Shown: positions 29,744 to 38,899, numbered from the stretch's first letter. The stretch: 64,000 nucleotides of DNA from Arthrobacter sp. PsM3 (GCF_030433895.1 NZ_JARUXE010000005.1:62001-126000); one strand, 5' to 3'. Notes: generated by a model not told the origin, from the sequence alone. Made by a program: numbers and translations.

Positions 29744-30982
29744 ATGATGCCTCCACGTACCCCTGCTTCCGCCGCGACGAGCGAGCCGGATCCCTCACGC
29801 CGGAACAATCTGTCGCTGCTGACCTCCCTCGTCCACCATCACCGCGTCCTCAGCCGTGCCCAACTGACCCGGCACACGGGGCTGAACCGATCCACCGTCG
29901 GGACGCTGATCGGACAGCTCATCTCCTTGGGCGTGGTCTATGAGACGGCGCCCGCCGGCGAGGGGCAGGTGGGCAGGCCCAGCCCCGAGGTCCATCCCAG
30001 TCCGTCGATTGCGGCGTTGGCCGTCAATCCGGAAATCGACGCCGTCACCATCGGCCTGGTCAGCCTCGGCGGAAAAGTTCACAAGAAGATCCGCTTTGAA
30101 ACCGAACGGATTCCGGGCGCCCGGGAAGCCGTGAATATCGCAGCGGCCGTTATCGCCGGGATGCGGTCCGAGCTGGATGCCTCCTACCGGATCACCGGCA
30201 TCGGCATGGCCGTGCCCGGCCTGGTTAACCGCGACGACGGCGTCGTGCGGCACGCACCACACCTGGGCTGGCGCAATGAACCGGCCGCCCGGATGCTGAG
30301 CGAGGCCACCGGCTACCCGTGCCAGGCCGCCAATGACGCCTCCCTGGGCGCCGAGGCTGAGCTGATCTTCGGCGCCGGCGCCGGCGCCGGGCAGAAGAAC
30401 CTGATCTACCTCAACGGCGGCCCCAGCGGCATCGGCGGCGGAGTCATCGCAGACGGACAACTGCTCCGGGGAGCCTCCGGCTACGCCGGCGAACTCGGCC
30501 ACACCTTCGTCCGCTCCGAAGGCGCCACCTGCCACTGCGGGGCCACGGGCTGCCTGGAAACCGAAGTCTCCCAGTCCCGCCTCCTCGGCCTGGCCGGCTT
30601 GAGCAGCGGCGACACCGCCGACCTCGAACGGGCGCTCGGAAACCGCAACAGCTCCGCGGTGAACGACGAAGTAGCCCGACAGCTCACGTATCTGGGCATC
30701 ACCTTGCGCAATGCCGTGAACATCTTCAACCCAGAGGCAATCGTCCTCGACGGTTTCCTGGGAACACTGCATGCGCTCGCCCCGGCGTCACTGGACGGAA
30801 TGCTGCAGGCCCAGGCAATGGACGGCCCCGCCGGGCAGGTCAAGATCTATCGCGCGGCGCTCGGTTCCGACCTGATGATGATCGGAGCCGCGGAGCTGGC
30901 CTTCACCCCGTTTCTGGCTGATCCCGCTGGTCTCGGAACAACCACTGGCACCGTGGCCGCCCCCACGTCACAGACAGGCTGA
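29744..30982 (+). CDS. ROK-family transcriptional regulator (XylR-like)
   Basis: The 412-residue protein has an N-terminal winged HTH (SRAQLTRHTGLNRSTVGTLI) and a ROK sugar-kinase-like domain with a zinc motif CHCGATGCLE and the glycine-rich LNGGPSGIGGGVIADG. XylR of this family represses xylose genes until xylose binds. It lies between the alditol oxidase and aldose epimerase genes and near xylA. ATG 29744 follows the oxidase stop by 11 bp; the longer open frame lies within the oxidase gene. Confidence 0.88.
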   Translation: MMPPRTPASAATSEPDPSRRNNLSLLTSLVHHHRVLSRAQLTRHTGLNRSTVGTLIGQLISLGVVYETAPAGEGQVGRPSPEVHPSPSIAALAVNPEIDAVTIGLVSLGGKVHKKIRFETERIPGAREAVNIAAAVIAGMRSELDASYRITGIGMAVPGLVNRDDGVVRHAPHLGWRNEPAARMLSEATGYPCQAANDASLGAEAELIFGAGAGAGQKNLIYLNGGPSGIGGGVIADGQLLRGASGYAGELGHTFVRSEGATCHCGATGCLETEVSQSRLLGLAGLSSGDTADLERALGNRNSSAVNDEVARQLTYLGITLRNAVNIFNPEAIVLDGFLGTLHALAPASLDGMLQAQAMDGPAGQVKIYRAALGSDLMMIGAAELAFTPFLADPAGLGTTTGTVAAPTSQTG

Positions 30983-30984
30983 CC

Positions 30985-31944
30985 ATGCAGAACGGAACCG
31001 CGCAGAACCAGCCCTGCTCACCGATGGGCGAGCACTACGAACTGCAAGCCATACTGGGTGGCCGCAGCCAAAGAGCCGTCGTGACAGAGATCGCCGCCAG
31101 CCTGCGCGCCCTCGAAATCGACGGAGTCGCCCTCCTGCAGGACTACCCCGCCGAGTCCGGACCGCCGTCGTGCGCGGGCTGGGTCCTGGTGCCGTGGCCC
31201 AACCGGGTGGCCGGCGGCAAGTGGACCCACGACGGCGCCTCGCAGCAGCTGGAGATCACCGAACCCGGCAACGGCAATGCCCTGCACGGGCTGCTGTCCG
31301 GCGCCTCGTACACAGTCGCGAACAGGTCGCCGGACAGCATCACGCTGGCTGCCGATGTCACGGCCGCGCCGGGCTACCCCTTTGAACTCGCGACGGCAGT
31401 CCGCTACGGACTGATGGAGGATGGGCTGCTTGTCACCCACAGCGTGACAAACACGGGCAGCCGGGACGCCCCGGTCGCGGTGGGGGCGCACCCCTTTCTC
31501 AGATTGGGTGCCGTTCCGACGGAAGACCTGACGCTTGTCATCAATGCCGACACCCACATCGAGGTCGACGACCGGCTGAACCCGAGTGGTGTCACCACGG
31601 ATGTTCACGGGACCCGGCACGATTTCCGGACCGGGCAACGTGTTGGCGCCGTGGCCCTCGATGATGCGTGGGGCAACGTTCGCCGGGAACCGGACGGCAG
31701 CTCGCTGCACTATCTGAAGGCCCCGGACGGCAGCCAGGTGCAACTGTTCATGGACGCGTCCTTTGGCTATATCCAGGCCTTCACCACCCACGTATTTCCA
31801 AGCGAAGGCGGCCCAGTCACAGCGGTGGCAGTGGAACCGATGACGGCCCCGGCCGATGCCTTCAACAGCGGCCAGGGATTGCGCTGGCTGGCCCCCGGCG
31901 AAACGTGGCACCTCAACTGGGGTATCCGGTACCAGCTGCCCTGA
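30985..31944 (+). CDS. Aldose 1-epimerase family protein (GalM-like)
   Basis: The 319-residue protein has the mutarotase beta-sandwich pattern: GWVLVPWPNRVAGGKWT (the Asn-Arg substrate site), GNALHGLLSG (catalytic His) and AVGAHPFLRLG (second His), with VAVEPMTAPADAFNSG near the end. It interconverts alpha and beta sugar anomers, useful for xylose produced or imported by this cluster. It starts 2 bp after the ROK gene stop, so the two are co-transcribed. Confidence 0.88.
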   Translation: MQNGTAQNQPCSPMGEHYELQAILGGRSQRAVVTEIAASLRALEIDGVALLQDYPAESGPPSCAGWVLVPWPNRVAGGKWTHDGASQQLEITEPGNGNALHGLLSGASYTVANRSPDSITLAADVTAAPGYPFELATAVRYGLMEDGLLVTHSVTNTGSRDAPVAVGAHPFLRLGAVPTEDLTLVINADTHIEVDDRLNPSGVTTDVHGTRHDFRTGQRVGAVALDDAWGNVRREPDGSSLHYLKAPDGSQVQLFMDASFGYIQAFTTHVFPSEGGPVTAVAVEPMTAPADAFNSGQGLRWLAPGETWHLNWGIRYQLP

Positions 31945-32004
31945 CGGCGGAAGCCGAAGACCACCGGCCTGAAGCCCGCACGACTTCGCCCGCGCGTGGC
32001 CCCC

Positions 32005-32781
32005 TTACGCATGCCTCCCGTCGCTGGCCGGCGCATCGCTGCCGAACCAGGCGCTGACCAGCAGCCACACGGACCACACCAGGATCAGGACGATGCCCGA
32101 GAGCGTGGGAATGGTGTTGGCCGGGGAGAAGCCTTGGGCCCCGATGATCCAGCCCTGGGCAAGGTACGCGAGGCCGGAGAGCGCCATGAGGTAGCCGATC
32201 ATCCGGGACACCCGGCCCTCGCTGACAACCACGGCGCCGGTCAGGAGCAGGGCCGCGCCCAGCACAAAGCTCTGGTAACTGCGCATGCCCCACTCCAGCC
32301 ACCGGATGCCCTCCGCAGCCGCGAAGCGGGCGGCCTTCTCAGGTTCCGCGGCGGCAGCCCAGGCGTCCACGGCATGTTTGAGGGCCACCCCGTCGACGGC
32401 CTGGAGCGCGGCATACAGCGCCAGCGCGGCGACCGCCGCCACCGCGCCGAACCGGGCCGTCCACGCCATCGCCCCGTCCGGCGCATGAAAGACCGCCAGC
32501 AGGACCAGCAGCCCGGAGATCAAAAGCGCCATCCCGGCGAACTGGCCCAGGTGCACCGCCGTCCAGATGCCGCTGCGGGCGTACTCCGCGAACGTTGCCG
32601 GGTGATCATTCGCGCTGGCCGAATCGGCATGGAACAACCCGGCGACCAGGGACACCGCAAAGCCGGCAAATGCCAGGTTGGCGGCGAGGCGCAACGGCGC
32701 ACGTGATGATGGCAGGCGCCCCGGCCGGGCCGGTCCGGCCGGATGCTGGGTTGGGCTGTCCTGTGCTCCGAACTTCTCCAT
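32005..32781 (-). CDS. Hypothetical membrane protein
   Basis: The 258-residue protein has a disordered Pro/Ser N-terminus and about six to seven hydrophobic segments (for example LAANLAFAGFAVSLVAGLF and LSGIVLILVWSVWLLVSAWF). I see no enzymatic motif. The pattern is like small multi-pass DUF families of actinobacteria. It is convergent with the epimerase gene and 110 bp downstream of the histidine kinase gene on the same strand. Function unknown. Confidence 0.75.
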   Translation of the reverse strand: MEKFGAQDSPTQHPAGPARPGRLPSSRAPLRLAANLAFAGFAVSLVAGLFHADSASANDHPATFAEYARSGIWTAVHLGQFAGMALLISGLLVLLAVFHAPDGAMAWTARFGAVAAVAALALYAALQAVDGVALKHAVDAWAAAAEPEKAARFAAAEGIRWLEWGMRSYQSFVLGAALLLTGAVVVSEGRVSRMIGYLMALSGLAYLAQGWIIGAQGFSPANTIPTLSGIVLILVWSVWLLVSAWFGSDAPASDGRHA

Positions 32782-32891
32782 GCCAATCGCCCGCTTCGTG
32801 CCGAGGTGCAGGTCAGGAATGTGTGCGCCTAAGCGCAGGCTACGCCGATTGTGCCCGCGAGGCCACGTGTGCCGGTCTGGCGGCCCCGCCC

Positions 32892-33893
32892 TCAGCGCCG
32901 GGCCAGCGGAAGCGTCAGCTTCATGGTCGTACCCTCCGGCCCCGTCCGGTCCACCTCGACCGCGCCGCCGGCTGCCGTGGCGATTTCACGGACCAGCGCC
33001 AGGCCAATGCCGAAGCTTCGCTGGCCCCCGGTTCCATCCGGGCTGGGGGTCCGGACGAAGCGGTCAAAGATCCGGGCCTGGTCCACGCCCGTGATTCCGG
33101 ACCCCGTGTCCGCCACGCGGACCACCGCGCGGTTGCCCTCGACCCCGGTGCTGAGGGTGATGCTCCCACCGGGCCGCGTGTGGTCCAGGGCATTGTCCGC
33201 CAGCGCCAGCACGGCCCGCCGCAGGGAGTTCCGGTCGATGCGCGCCAGCGGCCGGCCGCCGTCGTCGGAAAAGGAGAGCCTGATGTCCCGCCTCGCCGCA
33301 AGTTCCTGCAGGCTCTCGGCGACGGACCCGGCGGCGTCCGCCAGCTCCACCGGTTCCGCGGAGGGATCCGGGGTGGCCCCGGTTGCCGCCAGCAGGAGTT
33401 CGTTGACGATCCCGGTCAGGGTGGCCGCATCCTCCCGGATCCTGCCCAGGGCCTGGGCCGCTTTGGAGTCAGGCACGGCGTCGCGCTGGGCGAGCTGGAT
33501 GCGCGCGTCCAGGATGGCCAGGGGCGTGCGCAGTTCGTGGCTGGCATCCTGGACGAACCGCCGCTGCAGGGCCAGCGCTTCCCCGAGCGGCCGGATGGCG
33601 CTGCGAGCGCTGAACCACCCGACGAGGCCCGCCAGCACGATTCCCGCCACCCCGGCGATAATCATCGCCTCGATCAGGTCCTTGGAATCGAGATAGGTGT
33701 AGGCCTTCCCGGCCGCCGCGGAGCCGGGCAGATCAGGGTGCGCCAGCTTGTTCATCAGGTAAACGGTCGCGGCGGCGAGCAGGCAAAGGACCAGCACCGC
33801 GCAGGCGGCGCTGATCCGCAAAGCGACCTTGAGCGAGGCCCGCCGGAGGGTGTCCCGGTCCGGTTCCCCTGTCACGGATGACGTCCTGTTCAT
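32892..33893 (-). CDS. Sensor histidine kinase
   Basis: The 333-residue protein has two membrane helices (about residues 27-47 and 78-98) around a short extracellular loop, a HisKA dimer domain with the phospho-acceptor His in FVQDASHELRTPLAI, and a HATPase domain with ALADNALDHTRPGG (N box) and VADTGSGI and SFGIGLALVREI (G boxes). The short sensor loop (about 30 residues) suggests it senses through the membrane or a partner protein. It overlaps the response regulator gene by 4 bp and lies downstream of dedA and PAP2 genes, pointing to an envelope signal. Confidence 0.92.
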   Translation of the reverse strand: MNRTSSVTGEPDRDTLRRASLKVALRISAACAVLVLCLLAAATVYLMNKLAHPDLPGSAAAGKAYTYLDSKDLIEAMIIAGVAGIVLAGLVGWFSARSAIRPLGEALALQRRFVQDASHELRTPLAILDARIQLAQRDAVPDSKAAQALGRIREDAATLTGIVNELLLAATGATPDPSAEPVELADAAGSVAESLQELAARRDIRLSFSDDGGRPLARIDRNSLRRAVLALADNALDHTRPGGSITLSTGVEGNRAVVRVADTGSGITGVDQARIFDRFVRTPSPDGTGGQRSFGIGLALVREIATAAGGAVEVDRTGPEGTTMKLTLPLARR

Positions 33894-34564
33894 GGGGCAT
33901 CGCCGATCTGGTAGCCGACGCCGTGGACCGTGCGGACCACGGACTTGGATATCTTCCGTCGGAGGTGGTGGACGTATGTGTCGATCACGCCGGGCTGATC
34001 GGCGGCCTGGAAGTGTTCGCTGAGCAACTCTTCCCGGGTGAAGACCCGGCCGGGTTCGGCAGCCAGGGCGCCCAGCAGCTCGGCCTCCTTGGCCGTGAGC
34101 GATACCAGCGGCCCGTAGACCGAGCGCACTGATCGCGACGCCGGATCGAGTTCCCAGTCGCCGATGCTCACGGGCACGGCGGCCGGCGTGAATGTGCGGG
34201 TCAGGGCACGCAGGCGCGCGGCGAGCTCGCCGGCGTCGAACGGTTTGGTCATGTAGTCATTGGCACCCGCGTCCAGGCCCCTGACTTTTTCGTCCGTGGC
34301 CCCGAGTGCCGTGAGGATCAGGATCGGCGTCGAAACCCCCTTGGACCTCAGCGCGCCGATCAGGGCGATGCCGTCCATAACGGGCAGGCCGCGGTCGATC
34401 ACCATGGCGTCCCAGGTCTGGGTCAGCGCCAGGTGTAGGCCGTCCTGGCCGTTGATGGCCAGCGTGATCCGGTAGCCCGGTTCCAGCAGTTCGGCGATTA
34501 GCGGTCCCAGGACGGCGTCGTCCTCCACCAGCAACAGGGAGGGCCGCCTGTACTCGGTTGTCAT
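33890..34564 (-). CDS. OmpR-family response regulator
   Basis: The 224-residue protein has a receiver domain with acidic pocket LLLVEDDAVLG, phospho-acceptor Asp in AMVIDRGLPVMDG and Lys in DYMTKPFDAGEL, then a winged-helix DNA-binding domain (LTAKEAELLGAL to VIDTYVHHLRRKI). It starts one base before the DedA gene stop region and overlaps the kinase gene by 4 bp, so all three are one operon. Confidence 0.93.
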   Translation of the reverse strand: MTTEYRRPSLLLVEDDAVLGPLIAELLEPGYRITLAINGQDGLHLALTQTWDAMVIDRGLPVMDGIALIGALRSKGVSTPILILTALGATDEKVRGLDAGANDYMTKPFDAGELAARLRALTRTFTPAAVPVSIGDWELDPASRSVRSVYGPLVSLTAKEAELLGALAAEPGRVFTREELLSEHFQAADQPGVIDTYVHHLRRKISKSVVRTVHGVGYQIGDAP

Positions 34565-34565
34565 G

Positions 34566-35306
34566 TCAGCTATTCTCCTGCGTTACGCCTTCCGCGGGCA
34601 GTTCGCTGATGGTGTCGTCGCCAAAGTCAGCTGCGGGTTCGGCACCGGAACTGCGTTTCTGGCGGCGGCGTTTGAGCAGCTGGATGCCCCAGGGCAGCAC
34701 GGAGACGAGCACCATAACGACGGCGATGACGTCGATGTTCTTGGCGATGATCTCGTAGTGGCCGAGCCACGAACCCAGCAGCGTCACGGACGTGCCCCAG
34801 GCCAGCGCCCCGGCGAAGTTCCAGAGCGTAAAGGACTTGTACCCGTAGCGGGCGATGCCGGCGCTCAGTGGTGCGAAGGTCCGGACCATGGGCACGAAGC
34901 GGGCCAGCACAACTGCGGCGCCGCCGTGGCGGCGGAAGAAATCCTCGGTGGTGGTCAGGTGCGCTGTCTTGAGGACCCGCGCGTCGTCCTTGAACCACCG
35001 GCGGCCGTACTTGCGCCCGATCATGTAGCCGACCTGGTCGCCGGCCACCGCCGCGGCGGTGACGACGCCGATGAGCACCGGCAGCGTCAGCTGCAGCTGC
35101 TGATGCAGCAGTCCTGCGGTGAAGAGCAGCGAATCCCCGGGCAGGAAGGGGAACAGGACACCGGATTCGATGAACACCATGAGTGAGATGACGCCGAGCG
35201 CCGCCGGGCCGAGACCCTCGAGCAGGCTCGCAGGGTCAATGAGCGGCGGGATTCCGGCCGCGGCGGACAGTGCCGGGGCAAGCCCCGACGCGTACATGCC
35301 GTGCAT
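34566..35306 (-). CDS. DedA-family membrane protein
   Basis: The 246-residue protein has the DedA core: FIESGVLFPFLPGDSLLF, then DQVGYMIGRKYGRR and VLARFVPMVRTFAPLSAG with the conserved Arg residues, and four to five membrane helices. DedA proteins include flippases for undecaprenyl phosphate (UptA type). ATG 35306 has AAGGA 7 bases upstream; a GTG two codons earlier is also possible, and the longer frame is a shadow of PAP2. The gene is 10 bp downstream of a PAP2 phosphatase, whose known substrates include undecaprenyl pyrophosphate. Confidence 0.9.
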   Translation of the reverse strand: MHGMYASGLAPALSAAAGIPPLIDPASLLEGLGPAALGVISLMVFIESGVLFPFLPGDSLLFTAGLLHQQLQLTLPVLIGVVTAAAVAGDQVGYMIGRKYGRRWFKDDARVLKTAHLTTTEDFFRRHGGAAVVLARFVPMVRTFAPLSAGIARYGYKSFTLWNFAGALAWGTSVTLLGSWLGHYEIIAKNIDVIAVVMVLVSVLPWGIQLLKRRRQKRSSGAEPAADFGDDTISELPAEGVTQENS

Positions 35307-35316
35307 GGTCACGTCC

Positions 35317-36081
35317 TTAGGATCGGGTTGACCGGAGCGGGACTGCGGCCGGCAGTCGCTCCAGGATGCGCGGTGCAAAACGGTTCCACAGCCCGGCAAC
35401 CAGCAATACTGCCGCACTCGCGGCGAGGAAGGAGGCTGCCACATCGGTGGGGTAATGGACGCCGATATACAGCCGCGACCAGGCCACCACCAGGGCCACC
35501 AGCACGGCGGCGGCGGCGGCGATCCTGGCCCAGCGGGTTCCGCGGGCCAGGAAGTACAACGCGAATCCCAGCGCGACCGCGAAGGAAACGTGCCCGCTTG
35601 GGAAGCTGTTGGAGCCCGTTTCGGGCGAGAGCGGATCGAACAGCAGGGCCGGGTTGGGCCGCTGGCGGGCGATGATGAGCTTGAAGAACTCACTGGCCAC
35701 CCATCCGGAGCAGGCGACGACGCCGAACGCGACGGCCTTCACCAGGGAGCGACGGACCACCCAGAGATACAGCGCAACGGCGGCCACGAGGACGACGCCG
35801 GCCGCCGGGCCGAACACCACGTTCAGGACCATCGCCACGCCGGTCAGGAGCGCGGCATGGTGCTGGCTGAGGTCCTGGTCCACGCCGAGTTCGGCGGCGC
35901 TGCCACCGGGCACAAGCTGTGCCGTCAGGCCGAGCGCGAGGACTGCCACGCACAGCAGCGCGGCCCGCAGCAGCCAGTGCCGGGCCTGCGGGATGGCCCG
36001 GAACTGCAGTCTGGCTACCGGGCGGGTGCCGGCAGGGTCATGGGGCGCTGTATCGCGGTCAAGAGGGGCTGGTCCAGGCAT
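35317..36081 (-). CDS. PAP2-family membrane phosphatase
   Basis: The 254-residue protein has five to six membrane helices and the three PAP2 motifs: KLIIARQRP, SFPSGHVSF and SRLYIGVHYPTDV (catalytic His and Asp). Such enzymes remove phosphate from lipid phosphates, for instance undecaprenyl pyrophosphate on the outer face of the membrane. A strong GGAGGA-like site precedes ATG 36081. It heads the PAP2-dedA-response regulator-kinase operon. Confidence 0.9.
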   Translation of the reverse strand: MPGPAPLDRDTAPHDPAGTRPVARLQFRAIPQARHWLLRAALLCVAVLALGLTAQLVPGGSAAELGVDQDLSQHHAALLTGVAMVLNVVFGPAAGVVLVAAVALYLWVVRRSLVKAVAFGVVACSGWVASEFFKLIIARQRPNPALLFDPLSPETGSNSFPSGHVSFAVALGFALYFLARGTRWARIAAAAAVLVALVVAWSRLYIGVHYPTDVAASFLAASAAVLLVAGLWNRFAPRILERLPAAVPLRSTRS

Positions 36082-36216
36082 GGAGTCCTCCGGGTCGGGG
36101 CAAGGGCGCTGTCCGGCGCCTCCTTCAACTTTCCCGTGCCGCCCTTAAGAAAGGCTTAAGAAGTGCCGGGGCCGTCCCCTCGGCACGCCCGGCAGCTTGG
36201 CGGTACTGTGAGGCGC

Positions 36217-36618
36217 ATGGAGATGCGCCTTGAAGTTGTGCAGGTACCGGTAGCGGACGTCGACCGGTCAAAGTCCTTCTATACGGAGAAGCTGGGGTTT
36301 GTCCTGGACCACGATGTTGAGCACATTCCCGGGATGCGGGTGGTGCAGCTGACACCGCCAGGTTCGGCTGCTTCGATCGTCATTGGTACCGGCATGACGG
36401 GCATGACACCCGGCAGCCTCGAGGGGCTGCAGCTCGTCGTGCCTGACATGGGCGCGGCACGGGCCGAACTTCTGGGCCGGGGCGCCGATATCAGTGAGGT
36501 CCAGGAGATGGGTGGCGTGCAGTTTGCCTTCTTCGCCGACCCGGATGGCAACCGCTGGGTCATCCAGGGCGCCACGCCTTCTGACATCAGGGACGCGCAT
36601 CTGGAGGAGCCCGCGTAG
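36217..36618 (+). CDS. VOC-family (glyoxalase/bleomycin-resistance-like) protein
   Basis: The 133-residue protein is one VOC unit: RLEVVQVPVADVDRSKSFYT, a middle with VVQLTPPGSAASIVIGTG, and FAFFADPDGNRWVIQ at the end. Family members bind a metal and act on small electrophiles or bind drugs; the substrate is unknown here. The ATG at 36217 follows GAGG closely; ATG 36223 is an alternative with better spacing. Confidence 0.88.
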   Translation: MEMRLEVVQVPVADVDRSKSFYTEKLGFVLDHDVEHIPGMRVVQLTPPGSAASIVIGTGMTGMTPGSLEGLQLVVPDMGAARAELLGRGADISEVQEMGGVQFAFFADPDGNRWVIQGATPSDIRDAHLEEPA

Positions 36619-36813
36619 CGTCGCCGGCCATGCTGTCCGCTGCCGTCTGCAACCTGTGGCGTCAGTAGGTGGTCGCGTTCTGCAGGATCAGGGGCCTTCG
36701 ACGCCGCCGAAAAGCTCGCGGTGCGTCGCTGGGCCAGCGGCGGGCTCCTGGACTAGCACCCGGGAACCGCTGGGCGCCCAGGCAGCACCAGCGGTTGTGC
36801 TACATTTCGGCCC

Positions 36814-37524
36814 ATGATCTCGCACCCGACAAGCCACGATGCCGACAGGCCTGCCGCCGCCGCCATCGGGCTGTTGGCCAGGCAGGGCTACGACGCAACG
36901 TCTGTTGACGATCTCGCGGACGCCGCGGGCATGAGCCGCAGCACCTTCTTCCGGAAGTTCGGGTCAAAGGAGGATGTGGTTTTCGCTGACCACGAGCGGA
37001 TCCTGCGCCAGGTGACCGAGCGGCTGGCGGAAACGATGCAGGAACCACTCGCGGCGATCGGGGAGGCGGCGCTGCTGGTATTCAATCACCACCTGCGCAA
37101 CCCCGAAACGTCCCGCGCGCGCTACGAGCTCATGCAGGCCGTGCCGGCGCTCCGGGACCGGGAACTGGTGACTTCGCACCGGTACGAGAGGGCGTTCCTG
37201 CTGCACCTGCTGGCTAGCCTCCCTGATGTCGAGCATCGGCAATACATGGCCGTCTCCTTCGCCGCAGCCGCGGTCGCCGTGCACAACGCCTTCCTCCGCC
37301 GCTGGCTCCGCTCCGCACCCGCACCACAGGAATCAGGGACTGCTGACCGGGACACGTCAGGCGCGCTCGCGAACGAACTTCGGGCGCTCTCGGAGATCTT
37401 CCGGCCGGCGCTGTTCGGGCCCGGCACCCCCGCGCAGGCGGCCCCGGCCGTCGTCGTGACCGTTCTGGCCGCGGGCGCCGACAAGGATGCAATAGTGCAG
37501 GCCGTCCGCGACGCGCTGCCCTGA
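36814..37524 (+). CDS. TetR-family transcriptional regulator
   Basis: The 236-residue protein has the TetR HTH (GYDATSVDDLADAAGMSRSTFFRKFGSKE, residues about 28-56, quoted here only as start GYDATSVDDLADAAG) and an all-helical ligand domain. It lies directly upstream of the acyl-CoA dehydrogenase, thiolase and CoA-ligase genes on the same strand. A TGGAAC-CGC-GTTCCA palindrome lies in the 121-bp gap, overlapping a good promoter, and is its probable operator. The effector may be an acyl-CoA. Confidence 0.88.
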   Translation: MISHPTSHDADRPAAAAIGLLARQGYDATSVDDLADAAGMSRSTFFRKFGSKEDVVFADHERILRQVTERLAETMQEPLAAIGEAALLVFNHHLRNPETSRARYELMQAVPALRDRELVTSHRYERAFLLHLLASLPDVEHRQYMAVSFAAAAVAVHNAFLRRWLRSAPAPQESGTADRDTSGALANELRALSEIFRPALFGPGTPAQAAPAVVVTVLAAGADKDAIVQAVRDALP

Positions 37525-37547
37525 CGGCGCTTGTGGAACTGAGTTTC

Positions 37548-37577
37548 TTGACGTGGAACCGCGTTCCAATGCATGCT
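37548..37577 (+). promoter_or_regulatory. Promoter with TetR-type operator between -35 and -10
   Basis: A -35-like TTGACG (37548-37553) and a -10-like CATGCT (37572-37577) flank a perfect 15-bp inverted repeat TGGAAC-CGC-GTTCCA (37554-37568). An extra half site TGGAAC lies 20 bp upstream at 37534. A bound repressor would block RNA polymerase at the acyl-CoA operon. Confidence 0.6.
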
Positions 37578-37645
37578 TAGTTGGTGTGGTGTGAGCCACA
37601 GCACGCGGGCCGCCAGGTCCCCACGCCGAGACAGAGGACAAACAG

Positions 37646-38899
37646 ATGACGACGATGTCGACCGCCGGGTTCACCGCAACCGGGGCCGGAGCTGAATTTC
37701 CAGTCGGCACCGTCGAACCCGACTATGTCCTGACCGAGGCCCTGGGCACGGACCCTGCGAACGTGTTTGCCGGTATCAGCGACGGCGACCGCGAGTACTG
37801 GGGCCGCGCCCGCCGCTTCGTCCAGGACGAGGTTCTTCCCGTCATCGACAGCTACTGGGAGCGCGCCGATTACCCGGTGCACCTGGTCGGGCGCCTTGGT
37901 GAGCTGGATCTGCTCCGGGACGGGGTCCAGGTGGACGGCTTCCCCACGATGAGCAGGATGGCAGCCGGCCTGGTGAACATGGAGATCAGCCGCGGCGACG
38001 GCTCTGTGGCCACCATGATCGCGGTCCAGGGCGGCCTCGCCCTGCGCTCCGTAGCCGAGTGCGGATCTGCCGAACAGCAGCAGCGCTGGCTCCCCGCCGT
38101 TGCCGCCGGCAAGGAATTCGCCGCCTTCGCGCTGACGGAGCCCACCCACGGCTCGGACGCGGTGGCCCTGGAATCCACGGCCACCAGCACGGCCGGGGGC
38201 TTCCTGCTCAACGGCGAGAAGAAGTGGATCGGCAACGGCTCCGTCGGCGGGGTTTGCGTGGTCTGGGCCAGGGGCGAGGACGGCCAGGTCCACGGCTACC
38301 TGGTGCCGCAGGACTCCCCCGGCTACTCCGCGACGAGAATTGAAGGCAAGCTCGCCCTGCGTGCCATCTGGCAGGCCCACATCCGGCTGGAGAACGTGTT
38401 CGTCCCGCAGGAAAATGTGCTGCCCGGGGCGCGGTCCTTCAAGGACACCGCTCGGGTGCTGCTGGCCACCCGGCTGGGGGTCGCCTGGTCCGCCGTCGGG
38501 CATGCCACCGCCTGCTACGAAACCGCGGTCCAGTACGCCAAGCAGCGTATGCAGTTCGGCCGGCCGCTGGCCGCCTCCCAGATCGTGCAGGAACGACTGG
38601 CCCGGATGCTCAGCGAACTGGCCACCATGCAGCTGATGGTGGTTCAGATGACCCGCCTCGACGAAGAAGGCGCACTCACCCCCGAACAGGCGTCACTCGC
38701 GAAATACACCTGCACCCGCGTTGCCCGCGGCATTGCCTCCAACGCCCGGGACCTCCTCGGCGGCAACGGCATCCTGCTGGCAAACCGCGTCGCCCGGCAC
38801 CTCGCCGATATCGAGGCCATCCACACCTATGAAGGCACCGAGACAATGCAGGCACTCATCATCGGCCGCGGGATCACCGGAATCTCCGCCTTCGCGTGA
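37646..38899 (+). CDS. Acyl-CoA dehydrogenase (glutaryl-CoA dehydrogenase-like)
   Basis: The 417-residue flavoenzyme has the FAD/substrate signature FALTEPTHGSDAVALES, GEKKWIGNGSV, and the C-terminal HTYEGTETMQALIIGRGITG containing the catalytic Glu of the glutaryl-CoA dehydrogenase branch. It would oxidise an acyl-CoA at the alpha-beta bond, with decarboxylation if it is a true glutaryl-CoA dehydrogenase. AGAGGAC precedes the ATG. It is the first gene of an operon with thiolase and CoA ligase under probable TetR control. Confidence 0.9.
   Translation: MTTMSTAGFTATGAGAEFPVGTVEPDYVLTEALGTDPANVFAGISDGDREYWGRARRFVQDEVLPVIDSYWERADYPVHLVGRLGELDLLRDGVQVDGFPTMSRMAAGLVNMEISRGDGSVATMIAVQGGLALRSVAECGSAEQQQRWLPAVAAGKEFAAFALTEPTHGSDAVALESTATSTAGGFLLNGEKKWIGNGSVGGVCVVWARGEDGQVHGYLVPQDSPGYSATRIEGKLALRAIWQAHIRLENVFVPQENVLPGARSFKDTARVLLATRLGVAWSAVGHATACYETAVQYAKQRMQFGRPLAASQIVQERLARMLSELATMQLMVVQMTRLDEEGALTPEQASLAKYTCTRVARGIASNARDLLGGNGILLANRVARHLADIEAIHTYEGTETMQALIIGRGITGISAFA

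Noticed and set aside
30370..30390. GCCGGCGCC-type short repeats in the ROK gene
   Set aside because: Short codon-driven GC repetition within a conserved protein segment (FGAGAGAG); not a separate element.
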